Positions 1-6,905 of a stretch of DNA of 64,000 nucleotides are shown here, piece after piece. Source of the DNA: Novosphingobium sp. AAP83. Lineage in GTDB: Bacteria; Pseudomonadota; Alphaproteobacteria; Sphingomonadales; Sphingomonadaceae. The DNA is taken from positions 186,001 through 250,000 of the forward strand of contig NZ_LJHY01000004.1 of assembly GCF_001295795.1 (NCBI RefSeq). The letters are read 5' to 3'. Position 1 is the first letter of the stretch, and every line of letters starts with the position of its first letter. A model generated the notes under the pieces. It made no database searches. It had not been told where the DNA came from and worked only from the letters and a program-made list of their open reading frames with translations. The translations under genes and the position numbers were made by a program.

Positions 1-722
1 GCCAGCAGCTCGGGGCGCAGTTGTTCGGCAAGGAAGTTGTCAGCATCACCTTGATCTACAAGGATATCCCCAGCCGGACGCTTACCGTCTTCGATCAGCG
101 CCACCGCATCGTGATGGCGCCAGACCGCGCGGTCGTCACCCAAATAACCGCGCAAAGCCTTGTGGCCCCACGGTACTTGGCCCGGCGCGACAATCGGCGC
201 GAAGGCTGACAGCGATTTGAACGTTTCGGGGTAGGTCAACCCCAACGTCAGCGCACCGTGGCCGCCCATCGAGTGGCCGGTGATGCCCATACGGCCCAAA
301 TCCACCGGGAAGTTCGCGCCCAGCAACGCAGGCAGTTCTTGCGCGATGTAATCCCACATGCGGTAATGTGCGGCAAAAGGTGCTTGCGTGGCGTTGACAT
401 AGAAGCCCGCACCGAGGCCGAAATCATAGGCTGCGGCAGGATCATCGGCCACGCCTTCACCGCGCGGTGATGTGTCAGGCGCAACGAACGCGATGCCGAG
501 TTCGGCGCAGATCCGGCGATATTCACCCTTGTCGGTCACATTGGCATGGGTGCAGGTGAGGCCTGACAGATAAATCAGCACCGGCAGCTTCACGCCCGCT
601 TCCGCCTGAGGAGGCAGGAAGACCGAGAAGGTCATTCCTGTCCCCGTGGAGGCCGAATCGTGTTTATAGACGCCCAGCGTTCCGCCGTGCGCCTTTGTTG
701 TCGAAACGGTCTCGATGCTCAT
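1..722 (-). CDS. fghA: S-formylglutathione hydrolase (3' part outside window)
   Basis: Esterase-D family alpha/beta hydrolase that releases formate from S-formylglutathione, the second step of glutathione-dependent formaldehyde oxidation in the cytoplasm. The minus-strand frame runs off the left edge, so the C-terminus is missing. Visible are the early family signature LPVLIYLSGLTCTHANV and the nucleophile elbow GHSMGGHGAL, where Ser is catalytic. The ATG at 722 overlaps the stop of the upstream VOC gene by one base (TGATG), so the two are probably co-translated. The first-step enzyme, the class III alcohol dehydrogenase, is present in this window at 42272-43384 rather than adjacent. Confidence 0.9.
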   Translation of the reverse strand, partial: MSIETVSTTKAHGGTLGVYKHDSASTGTGMTFSVFLPPQAEAGVKLPVLIYLSGLTCTHANVTDKGEYRRICAELGIAFVAPDTSPRGEGVADDPAAAYDFGLGAGFYVNATQAPFAAHYRMWDYIAQELPALLGANFPVDLGRMGITGHSMGGHGALTLGLTYPETFKSLSAFAPIVAPGQVPWGHKALRGYLGDDRAVWRHHDAVALIEDGKRPAGDILVDQGDADNFLAEQLRPELL

Positions 723-1093
723 CAGGCGATGACGTCCAATGCGCACAGCTTGTTGCCGGCAGGGTCACGCAGATAGGCAAGATAATAGGGCGAACCTTCG
801 CGTGGGCCCGGAGGATCTTCACATGCCGTGCCGCCATTGGCCAAGCCTGCTGCATGCCATGCATTGGCTTGTTCAGGGCTCATCTTGAAGCCGATGGTGC
901 CGCCGTTTGCGCCGCAAGCCGGTTCACCATTGATCGGCTGCGTCACAAGGAACATGCTGCCATTGTGCTGATAAATCAGGCGACCTTTGGGATCCATGAT
1001 GGCTTCCGGCCCGCCAAACGCGGCGAAGGTGGCGTCGTAAAACATCTTGGATGCGGCGATGTCGTCACTGCCGACCATGATATGGCTAAACAC
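722..1093 (-). CDS. VOC (glyoxalase/bleomycin-resistance fold) family protein
   Basis: A 123-residue single-domain vicinal-oxygen-chelate protein. It begins MFSHIMVGSDDIAASKMFYD, the usual beta-alpha-beta opening that places the first metal-ligand His, and later has a G-x-x-G-F-K-x-S core and a terminal LCAL strand. Proteins of this size form dimers with metal sites at the interface; the substrate cannot be told from sequence. It sits directly upstream of fghA with a one-base overlap. This suggests a role in glutathione or aldehyde chemistry, but that is inference from position only. Confidence 0.8.
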   Translation of the reverse strand: MFSHIMVGSDDIAASKMFYDATFAAFGGPEAIMDPKGRLIYQHNGSMFLVTQPINGEPACGANGGTIGFKMSPEQANAWHAAGLANGGTACEDPPGPREGSPYYLAYLRDPAGNKLCALDVIA

Positions 1094-1189
1094 TTTGCAC
1101 TCTCCCGTTGATAAGTTGCAATTTACGATGTGCGAGGCAAACGCCCTTCAGGTCAAGCGCTGTTGTGGGGAAACTTTGTTGCCAATAGG

Positions 1190-1330
1190 CTAGGCTGCGG
1201 GATCCAGCACGCCCAGCCATGCAACGATGCCGACGACGCAGATGCCGAACGCGAATTCGAGCGGTAAAGACCGCTGCGATTGCGCCGCACAGGCGGCGAA
1301 ACGCGCCAGTGTCAGGCCAAGCGGCTCCAC
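1190..1330 (-). pseudogene. copD: copD remnant: both ends of the gene joined by an internal deletion
   Basis: Reading from a GTG six bases after the copC stop gives 46 codons to a TAG. The first dozen (VEPLGLTLARFAA) look like the start of CopD, the inner-membrane copper-import partner of CopC. The last two dozen (ending GIVAWLGVLDPAA) look like the final transmembrane helix and C-terminus of CopD. CopD is normally about 300 residues, so the middle has been lost while the reading frame stayed open. Position immediately downstream of copC fits the canonical copCD order. I infer a non-functional relic; the similarity was judged by eye. Confidence 0.55.
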
Positions 1331-1336
1331 GGTGAA

Positions 1337-1714
1337 TCAGCGGACGGTGAAGCTGTATTGGCCTTCGATGCGGTGTTGATCGCCGGCCACCGCATGCCAT
1401 TTCAGATTGTATGCCCCAGCGGGCAGAGCGCGCGGCAGCGTGATGGTGAGGACTTTGCCATCGGCTGCGTTCTTGAAGCCCTTGATCGGCATGGGCGCGT
1501 GATCGGCCATGCCCGGCATGCCGGTCATCACCAGTTCGATGCCCAAAAGCGGGCCAACGAGCGCTTCGGAAAAGGTCAGCGTCAGTTTGGTTGGCTTGGC
1601 CACCGTTGCATTCGCTATAGGGCTGGATGACAGCAGCTTGGTATGCGCGAATGCGGCACCGGGCAGCGCCATCATGGCAAAGGCCGGAGCAACAAGAAGA
1701 GCAAAACGGCGCAT
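1337..1714 (-). CDS. copC: CopC-type periplasmic copper-binding protein
   Basis: A 125-residue secreted protein with an N-terminal signal peptide (MRRFALLVAPAFAMMALPGA, cut after AFA). The mature protein starts with His (HTKLLSSSPIANATV), the copper-ligand position of CopC, and then shows the LTFSEAL beta-strand motif. The C-terminal GDQHRIEGQYSFTV carries the other conserved Asp/His copper ligands. The ATG at 1714 is preferred over the upstream GTG at 1804 because only it gives a proper signal peptide. It is divergent from the CnrYXH-like operon with about 190 bases between, and is followed by a copD remnant. It looks intact. Confidence 0.88.
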   Translation of the reverse strand: MRRFALLVAPAFAMMALPGAAFAHTKLLSSSPIANATVAKPTKLTLTFSEALVGPLLGIELVMTGMPGMADHAPMPIKGFKNAADGKVLTITLPRALPAGAYNLKWHAVAGDQHRIEGQYSFTVR

Positions 1715-1902
1715 CAAAATCGTTTCGGCAGTGGGATCTTGTGCCACCTCATGGGCCACCTCTCGAATGGCAATACGCACCGCCGCTTGCGATCCCTCAA
1801 GCACGTAACGAAGTTTTTTCTTGCGGGGGCACTGTCAGATGAGGGAATTTGCCGCAGGCTGCGTATCATGCATTACGTGGAACGAAGGACAAGAACCGAT
1901 CT

Positions 1903-2160
1903 ATGGCCGATCTTGATGCTATCTTGGGAGCTCTTGGCGGGCAAAGCCTGCCGGCTACACTGGCAACGATTGACGAAGGCGTGATGCAGGGCCTTGCGGC
2001 GCGGCGTGATGCGCGTGTGGCACGGCGCGGCATGGTGATGGCCCTTGCGGTTGCCGCACTTGTCGGCGTGGCCGGTTCGCTGGCACCTGTGGCCCCGGCA
2101 CAGGCCGAACCGCTGTTTGGTGTGCCAGCGGGTGCACCTTCGCAATTGCTGGCAAATTGA
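1903..2160 (+). CDS. Small membrane anti-sigma factor, CnrY-like
   Basis: An 85-residue protein with a short cytoplasmic N-terminus, an LAARRDARVARRG basic stretch around residues 31-43, one transmembrane helix (about 44-62) and a short periplasmic tail. Size, topology, the ARRDA stretch and its place as first gene of a Y-X-H operon match CnrY, the anti-sigma factor of Cupriavidus metallidurans that holds CnrH at the membrane. It overlaps the next gene by one base (TGATG). The ATG at 1903 is chosen because upstream sequence in frame is not protein-like. Sequence similarity is weak, so the assignment rests mainly on context. Confidence 0.6.
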   Translation: MADLDAILGALGGQSLPATLATIDEGVMQGLAARRDARVARRGMVMALAVAALVGVAGSLAPVAPAQAEPLFGVPAGAPSQLLAN

Positions 2161-2600
2161 TGCGCGCGAACTTGCGCTATGTGCTGGTCGCGCTGGTATC
2201 TGCGGCGATAGCGCTGGCCGCCAGCCACTTTGCACGCGGCGTGATGGTGGCCGATCATGGCGGCAGCGAATTGCACCAGTTGATGCACGACCGGCTTGAG
2301 CTGACAGCCACACAACAGGCCGAGATTGACCGGCTTGAGGCGGACTTCGCCCAGCGCCGCAAAGCTTTGGATGCGCAAATGCGGCAGACCAATGCCGATC
2401 TGGCCAAGGCGATGGCCAGCGAGCACCAGTTCGGCCCCAAAGTGGCGGGCGCGGTGGACCGTTCGCACATGGCGATGGGTGATCTTCAGAAGGAAACGCT
2501 GGCGCATGTCTTTGCGATGCGCGCGGTCTTGACGCCCCAGCAGGCCACGATCTTTGACCGCGAGATCGCCCGCGCGCTCACGGCCCCGCAAGCGCACTGA
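2160..2600 (+). CDS. Periplasmic metal sensor, CnrX-like
   Basis: A 146-residue membrane-anchored periplasmic helical-hairpin protein of the CnrX/NccX (Spy/CpxP-related) family. An N-terminal anchor spans about residues 7-24, followed by the helical sensor with ADFAQRRKAL and AHVFAMRAVL. The five metal ligands known in CnrX (H42, H46, E63, H119, M123) have counterparts here at H39, H43, E60, H116 and M120, each offset by exactly three. The sensor therefore looks functional. CnrX passes metal binding (Ni/Co) through CnrY to the sigma factor; the metal here is probably copper, given the flanking cop genes. One-base overlap with the previous gene. Confidence 0.85.
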   Translation: MRANLRYVLVALVSAAIALAASHFARGVMVADHGGSELHQLMHDRLELTATQQAEIDRLEADFAQRRKALDAQMRQTNADLAKAMASEHQFGPKVAGAVDRSHMAMGDLQKETLAHVFAMRAVLTPQQATIFDREIARALTAPQAH

Positions 2601-2608
2601 TCGCCAAG

Positions 2609-3172
2609 ATGGGGGCACCGCCAGCCGACGCGAGCGACGCCGCGCTGGTCGCGGCTGCGCTTGGCGGCCAGCAGGCGGCCTATACCGCACTGATGGACCG
2701 GCACCGCGAGGCGGCGTTCCGGGTGGCCCGGCACCATTTGGGCGATGACAGCGAGGCAGTGGACATTGCGCAGGAAACGTTCGTTTCGGCCTTTGCCGCG
2801 CTGGGGCGTTATGACCCGGCCAAGCCGTTTCGCACTTGGCTGATCCGCATCGCGCTGAACAAGTGCCATGATTGGGCGCGGCGGCGCGCGGTGCGGCGAC
2901 TGTTCCGGATGGCACAGCCGCTGGACGATGCCTTTGATGTGGCAGACGCAGGCCAAGACCCAGAAGCTGCTGCAATTTCAGCACGCGAAGTGGCGCGGAT
3001 TGGTGCAGCACTGGCCGCCCTGCCCGCGAACTTGAAGGAACCCCTGATCCTGTGCCGCTTGGAAGGGATGAGCATGGCGGAGGCCGCGACGATTCTTTCG
3101 CTGAGCGAAAAGGCAGTGGAGACACGGATTTACCGCGCGCGGCAGAAATTGTCGGAAATTCTTGAGAGATAA
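2609..3172 (+). CDS. ECF RNA polymerase sigma factor, CnrH-like
   Basis: A 187-residue sigma-70 family factor with only regions 2 and 4. Region 2 (about 20-95) includes AVDIAQETFVSAFAALGRYD and PFRTWLIRIALNKC. Region 4 (about 128-185) has the helix-turn-helix MAEAATILSLSEKAVETRIYR. It is the third gene of the Y-X-H operon, eight bases after the sensor, so it is likely sequestered by the upstream anti-sigma factor and released on metal binding. Expected targets are its own operon and the divergent copC. Directly downstream on the same strand lie remnants of copA and copB, suggesting the ancestral operon continued into them. Confidence 0.9.
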   Translation: MGAPPADASDAALVAAALGGQQAAYTALMDRHREAAFRVARHHLGDDSEAVDIAQETFVSAFAALGRYDPAKPFRTWLIRIALNKCHDWARRRAVRRLFRMAQPLDDAFDVADAGQDPEAAAISAREVARIGAALAALPANLKEPLILCRLEGMSMAEAATILSLSEKAVETRIYRARQKLSEILER

Positions 3173-3199
3173 CGCAATTTCAAGCTTATCGCATATGTG

Positions 3200-3282
3200 A
3201 TGGAAAAGCACCTCCTGCTTGATCGTTGTCGCTTGGCGCGGGTGCGATGGGCCTTGCCCCGCTGTTCCCGGCTTGGGCGCAC
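3200..3282 (+). pseudogene. copA: Probable copA (multicopper oxidase) 5' remnant
   Basis: From the ATG at 3200 the frame reads MEKHLLLDR, and after a one- or two-base shift continues LSLGAGAMGLAPLFPAWA. Together this resembles the twin-arginine signal peptide of CopA-type copper oxidases (arginines, small-residue hydrophobic core, PAWA cleavage site). Nothing of the roughly 550-residue oxidase domain follows; the sequence passes straight into CopB-like sequence. Similarity is short and judged by eye. Position after the sigma factor and before copB agrees with copAB order. Confidence 0.35.
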
Positions 3283-3285
3283 CCG

Positions 3286-3556
3286 ATCCATCTGCCTGGC
3301 CACTTCTTTGAACTGGGCGCGCGGCAAGACTTTGGCGCGGGGCCGGACCGCACTTATGGCGTGATCGGCGTCGAAGGCCTTGCGCCTTACTGGTTCGAGC
3401 TTGGCACGCGGCTGCGCTATGAAGTCGTACCCGAATTTGCGCCCTATGCGGGCTTGCATTGGTAGCGCAAGCTGGGTGCAACAGCGCGGCTGGCGCGGGC
3501 CGGGGGGAAGCCCTTCGTCATTCAGCGCGCTGATCGGCGTTAGGGCTTGGTTCTGA
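3286..3556 (+). pseudogene. copB: copB remnant: internal deletion, nonsense codon and frameshift
   Basis: Outer-membrane copper-resistance protein B fragments. ELGARQDFGAGPDRTYGVIG and GLAPYWFEL match the centre of CopB. At about 3397 this jumps straight to GTRLRYEVVPEFAPYAGLHW, a part that lies well downstream in CopB, so an inner segment is deleted. A TAG at 3463-3465 stands where Gln is expected. Reading through gives RKLGATARLARAGG, and after a shift in a G run, SPSSFSALIGVRAWF and a stop at 3554-3556, which is the usual CopB terminus. Three independent lesions mark it as dead. The open part alone (3226-3465) would encode 79 residues. Confidence 0.7.
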
Positions 3557-4705
3557 TCAGACCAGCCAGTGCTTGGCCAAAGCCACGTGCAGGCGGATGC
3601 CCGTTTCCATCACGGAATCGTTGAAATCATACTGCGGGTTGTGCAGTGGCGCAGCGTGATCTGGGGTGCCTTGGCCGAGCCAGATGTACGCGCCGGGGCG
3701 CTGTTGCAGCATGAACGAGAAGTCCTCCGATGTCGGCGCAGGTTCAGCCGCAAGTTCGGCGTGGGCCACAGTAGCCGCAACTTCCAGAGCATCGGCTGCG
3801 GCTTGAGGGTCGTTGATCGTGGCGGGGTAGTAGCGTTCGTAATCCACCGTGCAGCGCACTTCGAACGATGCCTCGATGCCTTTGAGCATTCCGTGCATCC
3901 GTTCAACAATGCGGTCCTGCACCACCGGATCGAAGGTGCGCACCGTTCCGCCGACCGTAACCTCTGCCGGGATCACATTGTGCACATCACCGCCATGGAT
4001 TTGGGTGACGGACAGAACCGCAGAAGACGCGGCTGGCACCGCGCGCGAAATGATGGTGTTAAGTTGCTGCACCAAGGATGCTGCGGCAAGGATAGCATCG
4101 GGTGAATCCTGTGGGATCGCCGCGTGGCCGCCTTTGCCCGCAACCTTGATGTTGAACTTGTCTGCCGCGCCCATGATCGCGCCGGGGCGGGTGCTGATCG
4201 TGCCGGCGGGCAGGCCCGGCCAGTTGTGCAGGGCAAAGACGCGATCACAGGGGAAACGGTCGAACAACCCTTCCTCGATCATCACGCGCGCACCGCCCTG
4301 CCCTTCCTCGGCGGGCTGGAAGATGAAGTTGACGGTTCCGGCGAAGTCCGGGTCTGCCGCCAGCACATGCGCCGCGCCGAGCAACATCGCGACGTGGCCA
4401 TCATGGCCGCAGCCGTGGAACGTGCCGGGCATGCGGCTTGCCCATGGCAGATTGGTTGCCTCGTGGAACGGCAGGGCGTCCATATCGGCGCGCAGGCCGA
4501 TGCTGCGTATGCCTTCACGCTTGCCCTTTAAAACGCCGACAAGACCGGTGACACCAATGCCTTCATGCACTTCGATGCCGATACCGCGCAGTTCATCGGC
4601 AATCCGCCCCGCCGTGCGATGTTCGCAAAAGCCGAGTTCGGGGTGCTGGTGAATATCACGCCGCAGCGCGACAAGGTTTGGCAAAAGATCGGCGATGGTC
4701 GTCAT
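3557..4705 (-). CDS. M20 family amidohydrolase (hippurate/N-acyl-amino-acid hydrolase type)
   Basis: A 382-residue zinc/manganese metallopeptidase of the M20D group, cytoplasmic, hydrolysing amide bonds of N-acyl amino acids. Visible are the opening RRDIHQHPELGF, the metal-ligand motif GCGHDGHVAMLLGAA, the catalytic FQPAEEGQGGA and the C-terminal HNPQYDFND His ligand region. A central dimerisation domain lies around residues 180-290 (GGHAAIPQDSPDAILAAA). Length is normal for the family. It ends right beside the copB remnant and has no operon partner. Substrate is not predictable. Confidence 0.88.
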   Translation of the reverse strand: MTTIADLLPNLVALRRDIHQHPELGFCEHRTAGRIADELRGIGIEVHEGIGVTGLVGVLKGKREGIRSIGLRADMDALPFHEATNLPWASRMPGTFHGCGHDGHVAMLLGAAHVLAADPDFAGTVNFIFQPAEEGQGGARVMIEEGLFDRFPCDRVFALHNWPGLPAGTISTRPGAIMGAADKFNIKVAGKGGHAAIPQDSPDAILAAASLVQQLNTIISRAVPAASSAVLSVTQIHGGDVHNVIPAEVTVGGTVRTFDPVVQDRIVERMHGMLKGIEASFEVRCTVDYERYYPATINDPQAAADALEVAATVAHAELAAEPAPTSEDFSFMLQQRPGAYIWLGQGTPDHAAPLHNPQYDFNDSVMETGIRLHVALAKHWLV

Positions 4706-4746
4706 GCGGGTCCGCTTCAGGCTTAAGGCTTAAGGCCGTTTTTTCA

Positions 4747-5117
4747 TCAGGTATGCGTTTGGCCAAACAGGTTCTGGATCGGGAAGTGATGCTTGATGAA
4801 TGGCGATTTGATTACAACATAGCTGAAGTATTTTTCGATGCCATAATCGCTTTCGAACATGCCTTCGATAATCGACTGGTAATGCGAAACCCCGCGCGCC
4901 ACGAATTTGAGCAGGTAGCCATATCCGCCCGAAACAAGGTGGCATTCGACGATCTCGTCGATTTGCACGATCCGGCTTTCAAAGCGCGAAACGTCACCCC
5001 GGCGGTATTCGCTGAGCGTGACTTTGGTGAACACGGTCAGGAATTCGCCCAGCTTGTTCAGCACAGCGCAGGGGCAAAGCCGAGCACGATCACGCCATTG
5101 CCAGCACGAATGTGTCA
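4747..5117 (-). pseudogene. Lrp/AsnC-family regulator remnant lacking its DNA-binding domain
   Basis: Minus-strand residues 4747-5061 read as the C-terminal ligand-sensing (RAM) domain of an Lrp/AsnC regulator: LGEFLTVFTKVTLSEYRRGD, then VECHLVSGGYGYLLKFVARG, ending with the usual PIQNLFGQ stretch before the stop. Upstream, another frame still reads like the linker (GVIVLGFAPAL), interrupted by TGA codons at about 5060 and 5115. No helix-turn-helix follows; that DNA is now upstream of or within the divergent DUF2721 gene. I infer truncation and frameshift, so no functional regulator. Confidence 0.6.
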
Positions 5118-5217
5118 CCAACGCCTTACATTGAAGCACAATCGCCATGCAGACGTATCCAGCTTGCCCCCGATGGTCTGCCCGTGGCACTTGGCAACAA
5201 ACGCGAAAGACCTGTTT

Positions 5218-5682
5218 ATGAATGCTGCCCACACCGGCGTAATAGCCCAGACGATCCAACTGGCCCTGGCCCCCGTTTTCGTGCTGGTGGCCATCGGCAA
5301 TATCATGAACATCCTCACCACGCGCCTTGGCCGCATCGTTGACCGGTCGCGCACCTTGCAAAAGCTGCACGGCGAAACCGTCGGGCCTGCGCATGATGTG
5401 GTCGTGATCGAAATCCGCTATGTAGACCGGCGCATCCACCTGATCGGCCGCGCGCTGCTGCTGCTCGTGCTGTCGGGCCTTGCGATTGGCGTGACCGTCG
5501 GCTCGCTGTTCGTGGGCGAGATGTTTGGCCGCGACCTTGGCAACCTCACCGGCATCACTTTTTCCACCGCGATTGCCTTGCTGATGATCGCGCTGATCTA
5601 TCTCCTGCTCGAAACCCGCATCGCTGCCAACTCCCTGCGCCTGCCGCAGGAACTGCTGGAACTGGAACGCAAGGATATTTGA
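5218..5682 (+). CDS. DUF2721 family membrane protein
   Basis: A 154-residue inner-membrane protein with three predicted helices: about 8-30 (IQLALAPVFVLVAIGNIMNI), 78-100 (RALLLLVLSGLAIGVTVGSL) and 112-135 (FSTAIALLMIALIYLLLETR). A cytoplasmic loop after helix 1 is rich in Arg (TTRLGRIVDRSRTLQKL), typical of DUF2721. Function is unknown. The ATG at 5218 is chosen because upstream in-frame sequence back to 4678 is the complement of the M20 and Lrp-remnant genes and not protein-like. Confidence 0.75.
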   Translation: MNAAHTGVIAQTIQLALAPVFVLVAIGNIMNILTTRLGRIVDRSRTLQKLHGETVGPAHDVVVIEIRYVDRRIHLIGRALLLLVLSGLAIGVTVGSLFVGEMFGRDLGNLTGITFSTAIALLMIALIYLLLETRIAANSLRLPQELLELERKDI

Positions 5683-5752
5683 GCGGCGACGAACGGCAGG
5701 TGGACACTTCATCGAGGCCACCGACGTACTACGCCATCGCCCCGCCCCCCAC

Positions 5753-5790
5753 CGTCACACCGGGCTTGACCCGGGGTCCCGCTTCTTTTT
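5753..5790. repeat. Short palindromic intergenic repeat
   Basis: In the roughly 320-base space between the DUF2721 gene and the AT-rich gene, the stretch around 5760-5778 (ccgggcttgacccgg) forms a small hairpin followed by a pyrimidine run. A near copy of its core (cttgacccggggt) occurs at 50962. This looks like a dispersed REP-type element common between sphingomonad genes. The rest of the gap, 5791-6007, shows nothing recognisable. Confidence 0.5.
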
Positions 5791-6007
5791 CCTTTTTCGC
5801 GCAAAGACCGCCGGGCAGACGATATCACGCAAAAAACCTTCAAGCCCTGCGCGTTGTAAAGCAGCGGTCATCTAGGGGTTTTCGCACCCGTTAGTGTTGT
5901 TCCCTTCACTGTTTGTCCTCGACTCTTGCGCCAAATTATGCGGCTTAGGTAGCATGCTTAGCATCCGGCGAAGCACGTCATCTGTTTTATACTGATCGGT
6001 GCATGAC

Positions 6008-6592
6008 ATGAGTGAAGAGATCTATATCAAGTTTCCAAAATACTCTTCTTATGTTGAGAAACATAGCATTATCTTGGATAGCGCAAATCCAGAATTCCCA
6101 AAAATTGTTGGAATTATAATAAGTCAATTTGCGATCATCGAAGATTTCGTGCCACTCGTTGTTCGGCAGATCACCGGAATTTCAGAAGATGACTCGACTA
6201 CCATACTCGGAGTCATTCGGAATTTCTCAAATAAAATCGAGCTTATTGGCGAATTAATTAATAAAAGAGATAAAAAATCAAATGATTTTATCGTAATTGA
6301 TTATGTAAAAAATTTGCTTTCTGAAGCGAACTCTATTCGTAATAAATATGCCCATGCAAAATACGGTGGATTTAAGCATAACCCCAATTTAAAAGACGAA
6401 TATATTTATATGGAATTATTCTCAGCAAGCTATAACAAAAATCGAAAATTAAAGAAAATGATGATAAAAGATTTTGAAAAAGATAGAAAAAGAATGAACA
6501 TTATGATCTGTGAAATCCATCACATCTTACATGCAAGATGGTTGCCACCGAAGCTTTTCGCACAACTGCCTCAACCACCCGTGCCCTTGTAG
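6008..6592 (+). CDS. Uncharacterised AT-rich protein with HEPN-type RxxxxH motif
   Basis: A 194-residue soluble, mostly helical, lysine-rich protein I do not recognise as a named family. Its coding DNA is strikingly AT-rich (runs of AAA/AAT/ATT codons) against GC-rich neighbours, so recent acquisition is likely. Residues 111-116 read RNKYAH, matching the R-polar-x-x-x-H motif of HEPN-fold ribonucleases, at the end of a long helix. A GTG at 5999 in frame is an alternative start. It stands alone between an intergenic repeat and a convergent operon. A role as toxin or defence RNase is speculation from the motif and base composition; it could equally be a cargo gene of unknown role. Confidence 0.65.
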   Translation: MSEEIYIKFPKYSSYVEKHSIILDSANPEFPKIVGIIISQFAIIEDFVPLVVRQITGISEDDSTTILGVIRNFSNKIELIGELINKRDKKSNDFIVIDYVKNLLSEANSIRNKYAHAKYGGFKHNPNLKDEYIYMELFSASYNKNRKLKKMMIKDFEKDRKRMNIMICEIHHILHARWLPPKLFAQLPQPPVPL

Positions 6593-6611
6593 AATCAATC
6601 CCCTACACCCG

Positions 6612-6905
6612 CTAACTCAACAACTTCCCCGTCTTCTCGCGGATCATGCCTTCGATCATGCGTTTGGCAAAGCCCAGCGTGGCGGGGATATCGACGTCGA
6701 CCACCAGTTCGCTGTCGGTGAGTTCCACCGCGCAATCGACGGTATAGCCCATTGCGCCAACGCTCATGGTCATGTGATCGTCATCGACGAAGGTGGTGGT
6801 GATCGTGGCCATGCTTTCGGCCTTTTCCATGGCCTTTTCCGCCTTTTCGCGCAAGCGGCGGCGCGCTTCTTCGCGGGTCAGGGTGTGGGGAATGGCAACG
6901 CGCAT
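6612..6905 (-). CDS. Polyhydroxyalkanoic acid system family protein
   Basis: A 97-residue protein of the family annotated as PHA-system (PHA granule region) proteins. It opens MRVAIPHTLTREEARRRL, followed by an Ala/Glu/Lys-rich helix and a short beta domain (MSVGAMGYTVDCAVELTDSE) ending FAKRMIEGMIREKTGKLL. Members are small cytoplasmic proteins possibly binding granules; the biochemical role is not settled. It starts one base inside the stop of the XpaC-like gene (TGATG), so it is the last gene of the telA-xpaC operon. Confidence 0.72.
   Translation of the reverse strand: MRVAIPHTLTREEARRRLREKAEKAMEKAESMATITTTFVDDDHMTMSVGAMGYTVDCAVELTDSELVVDVDIPATLGFAKRMIEGMIREKTGKLLS

Noticed and set aside
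1866..3125. A 419-codon open frame on the minus strand
   Set aside because: It is the complement of the CnrYXH-like operon, whose plus-strand products have recognisable domains; the minus product is Arg/Pro-rich low-complexity.
4678..5682. A 334-codon plus-strand frame
   Set aside because: Only its last 154 codons (from 5218) are protein-like; the first half is antisense to the amidohydrolase start and the Lrp remnant.
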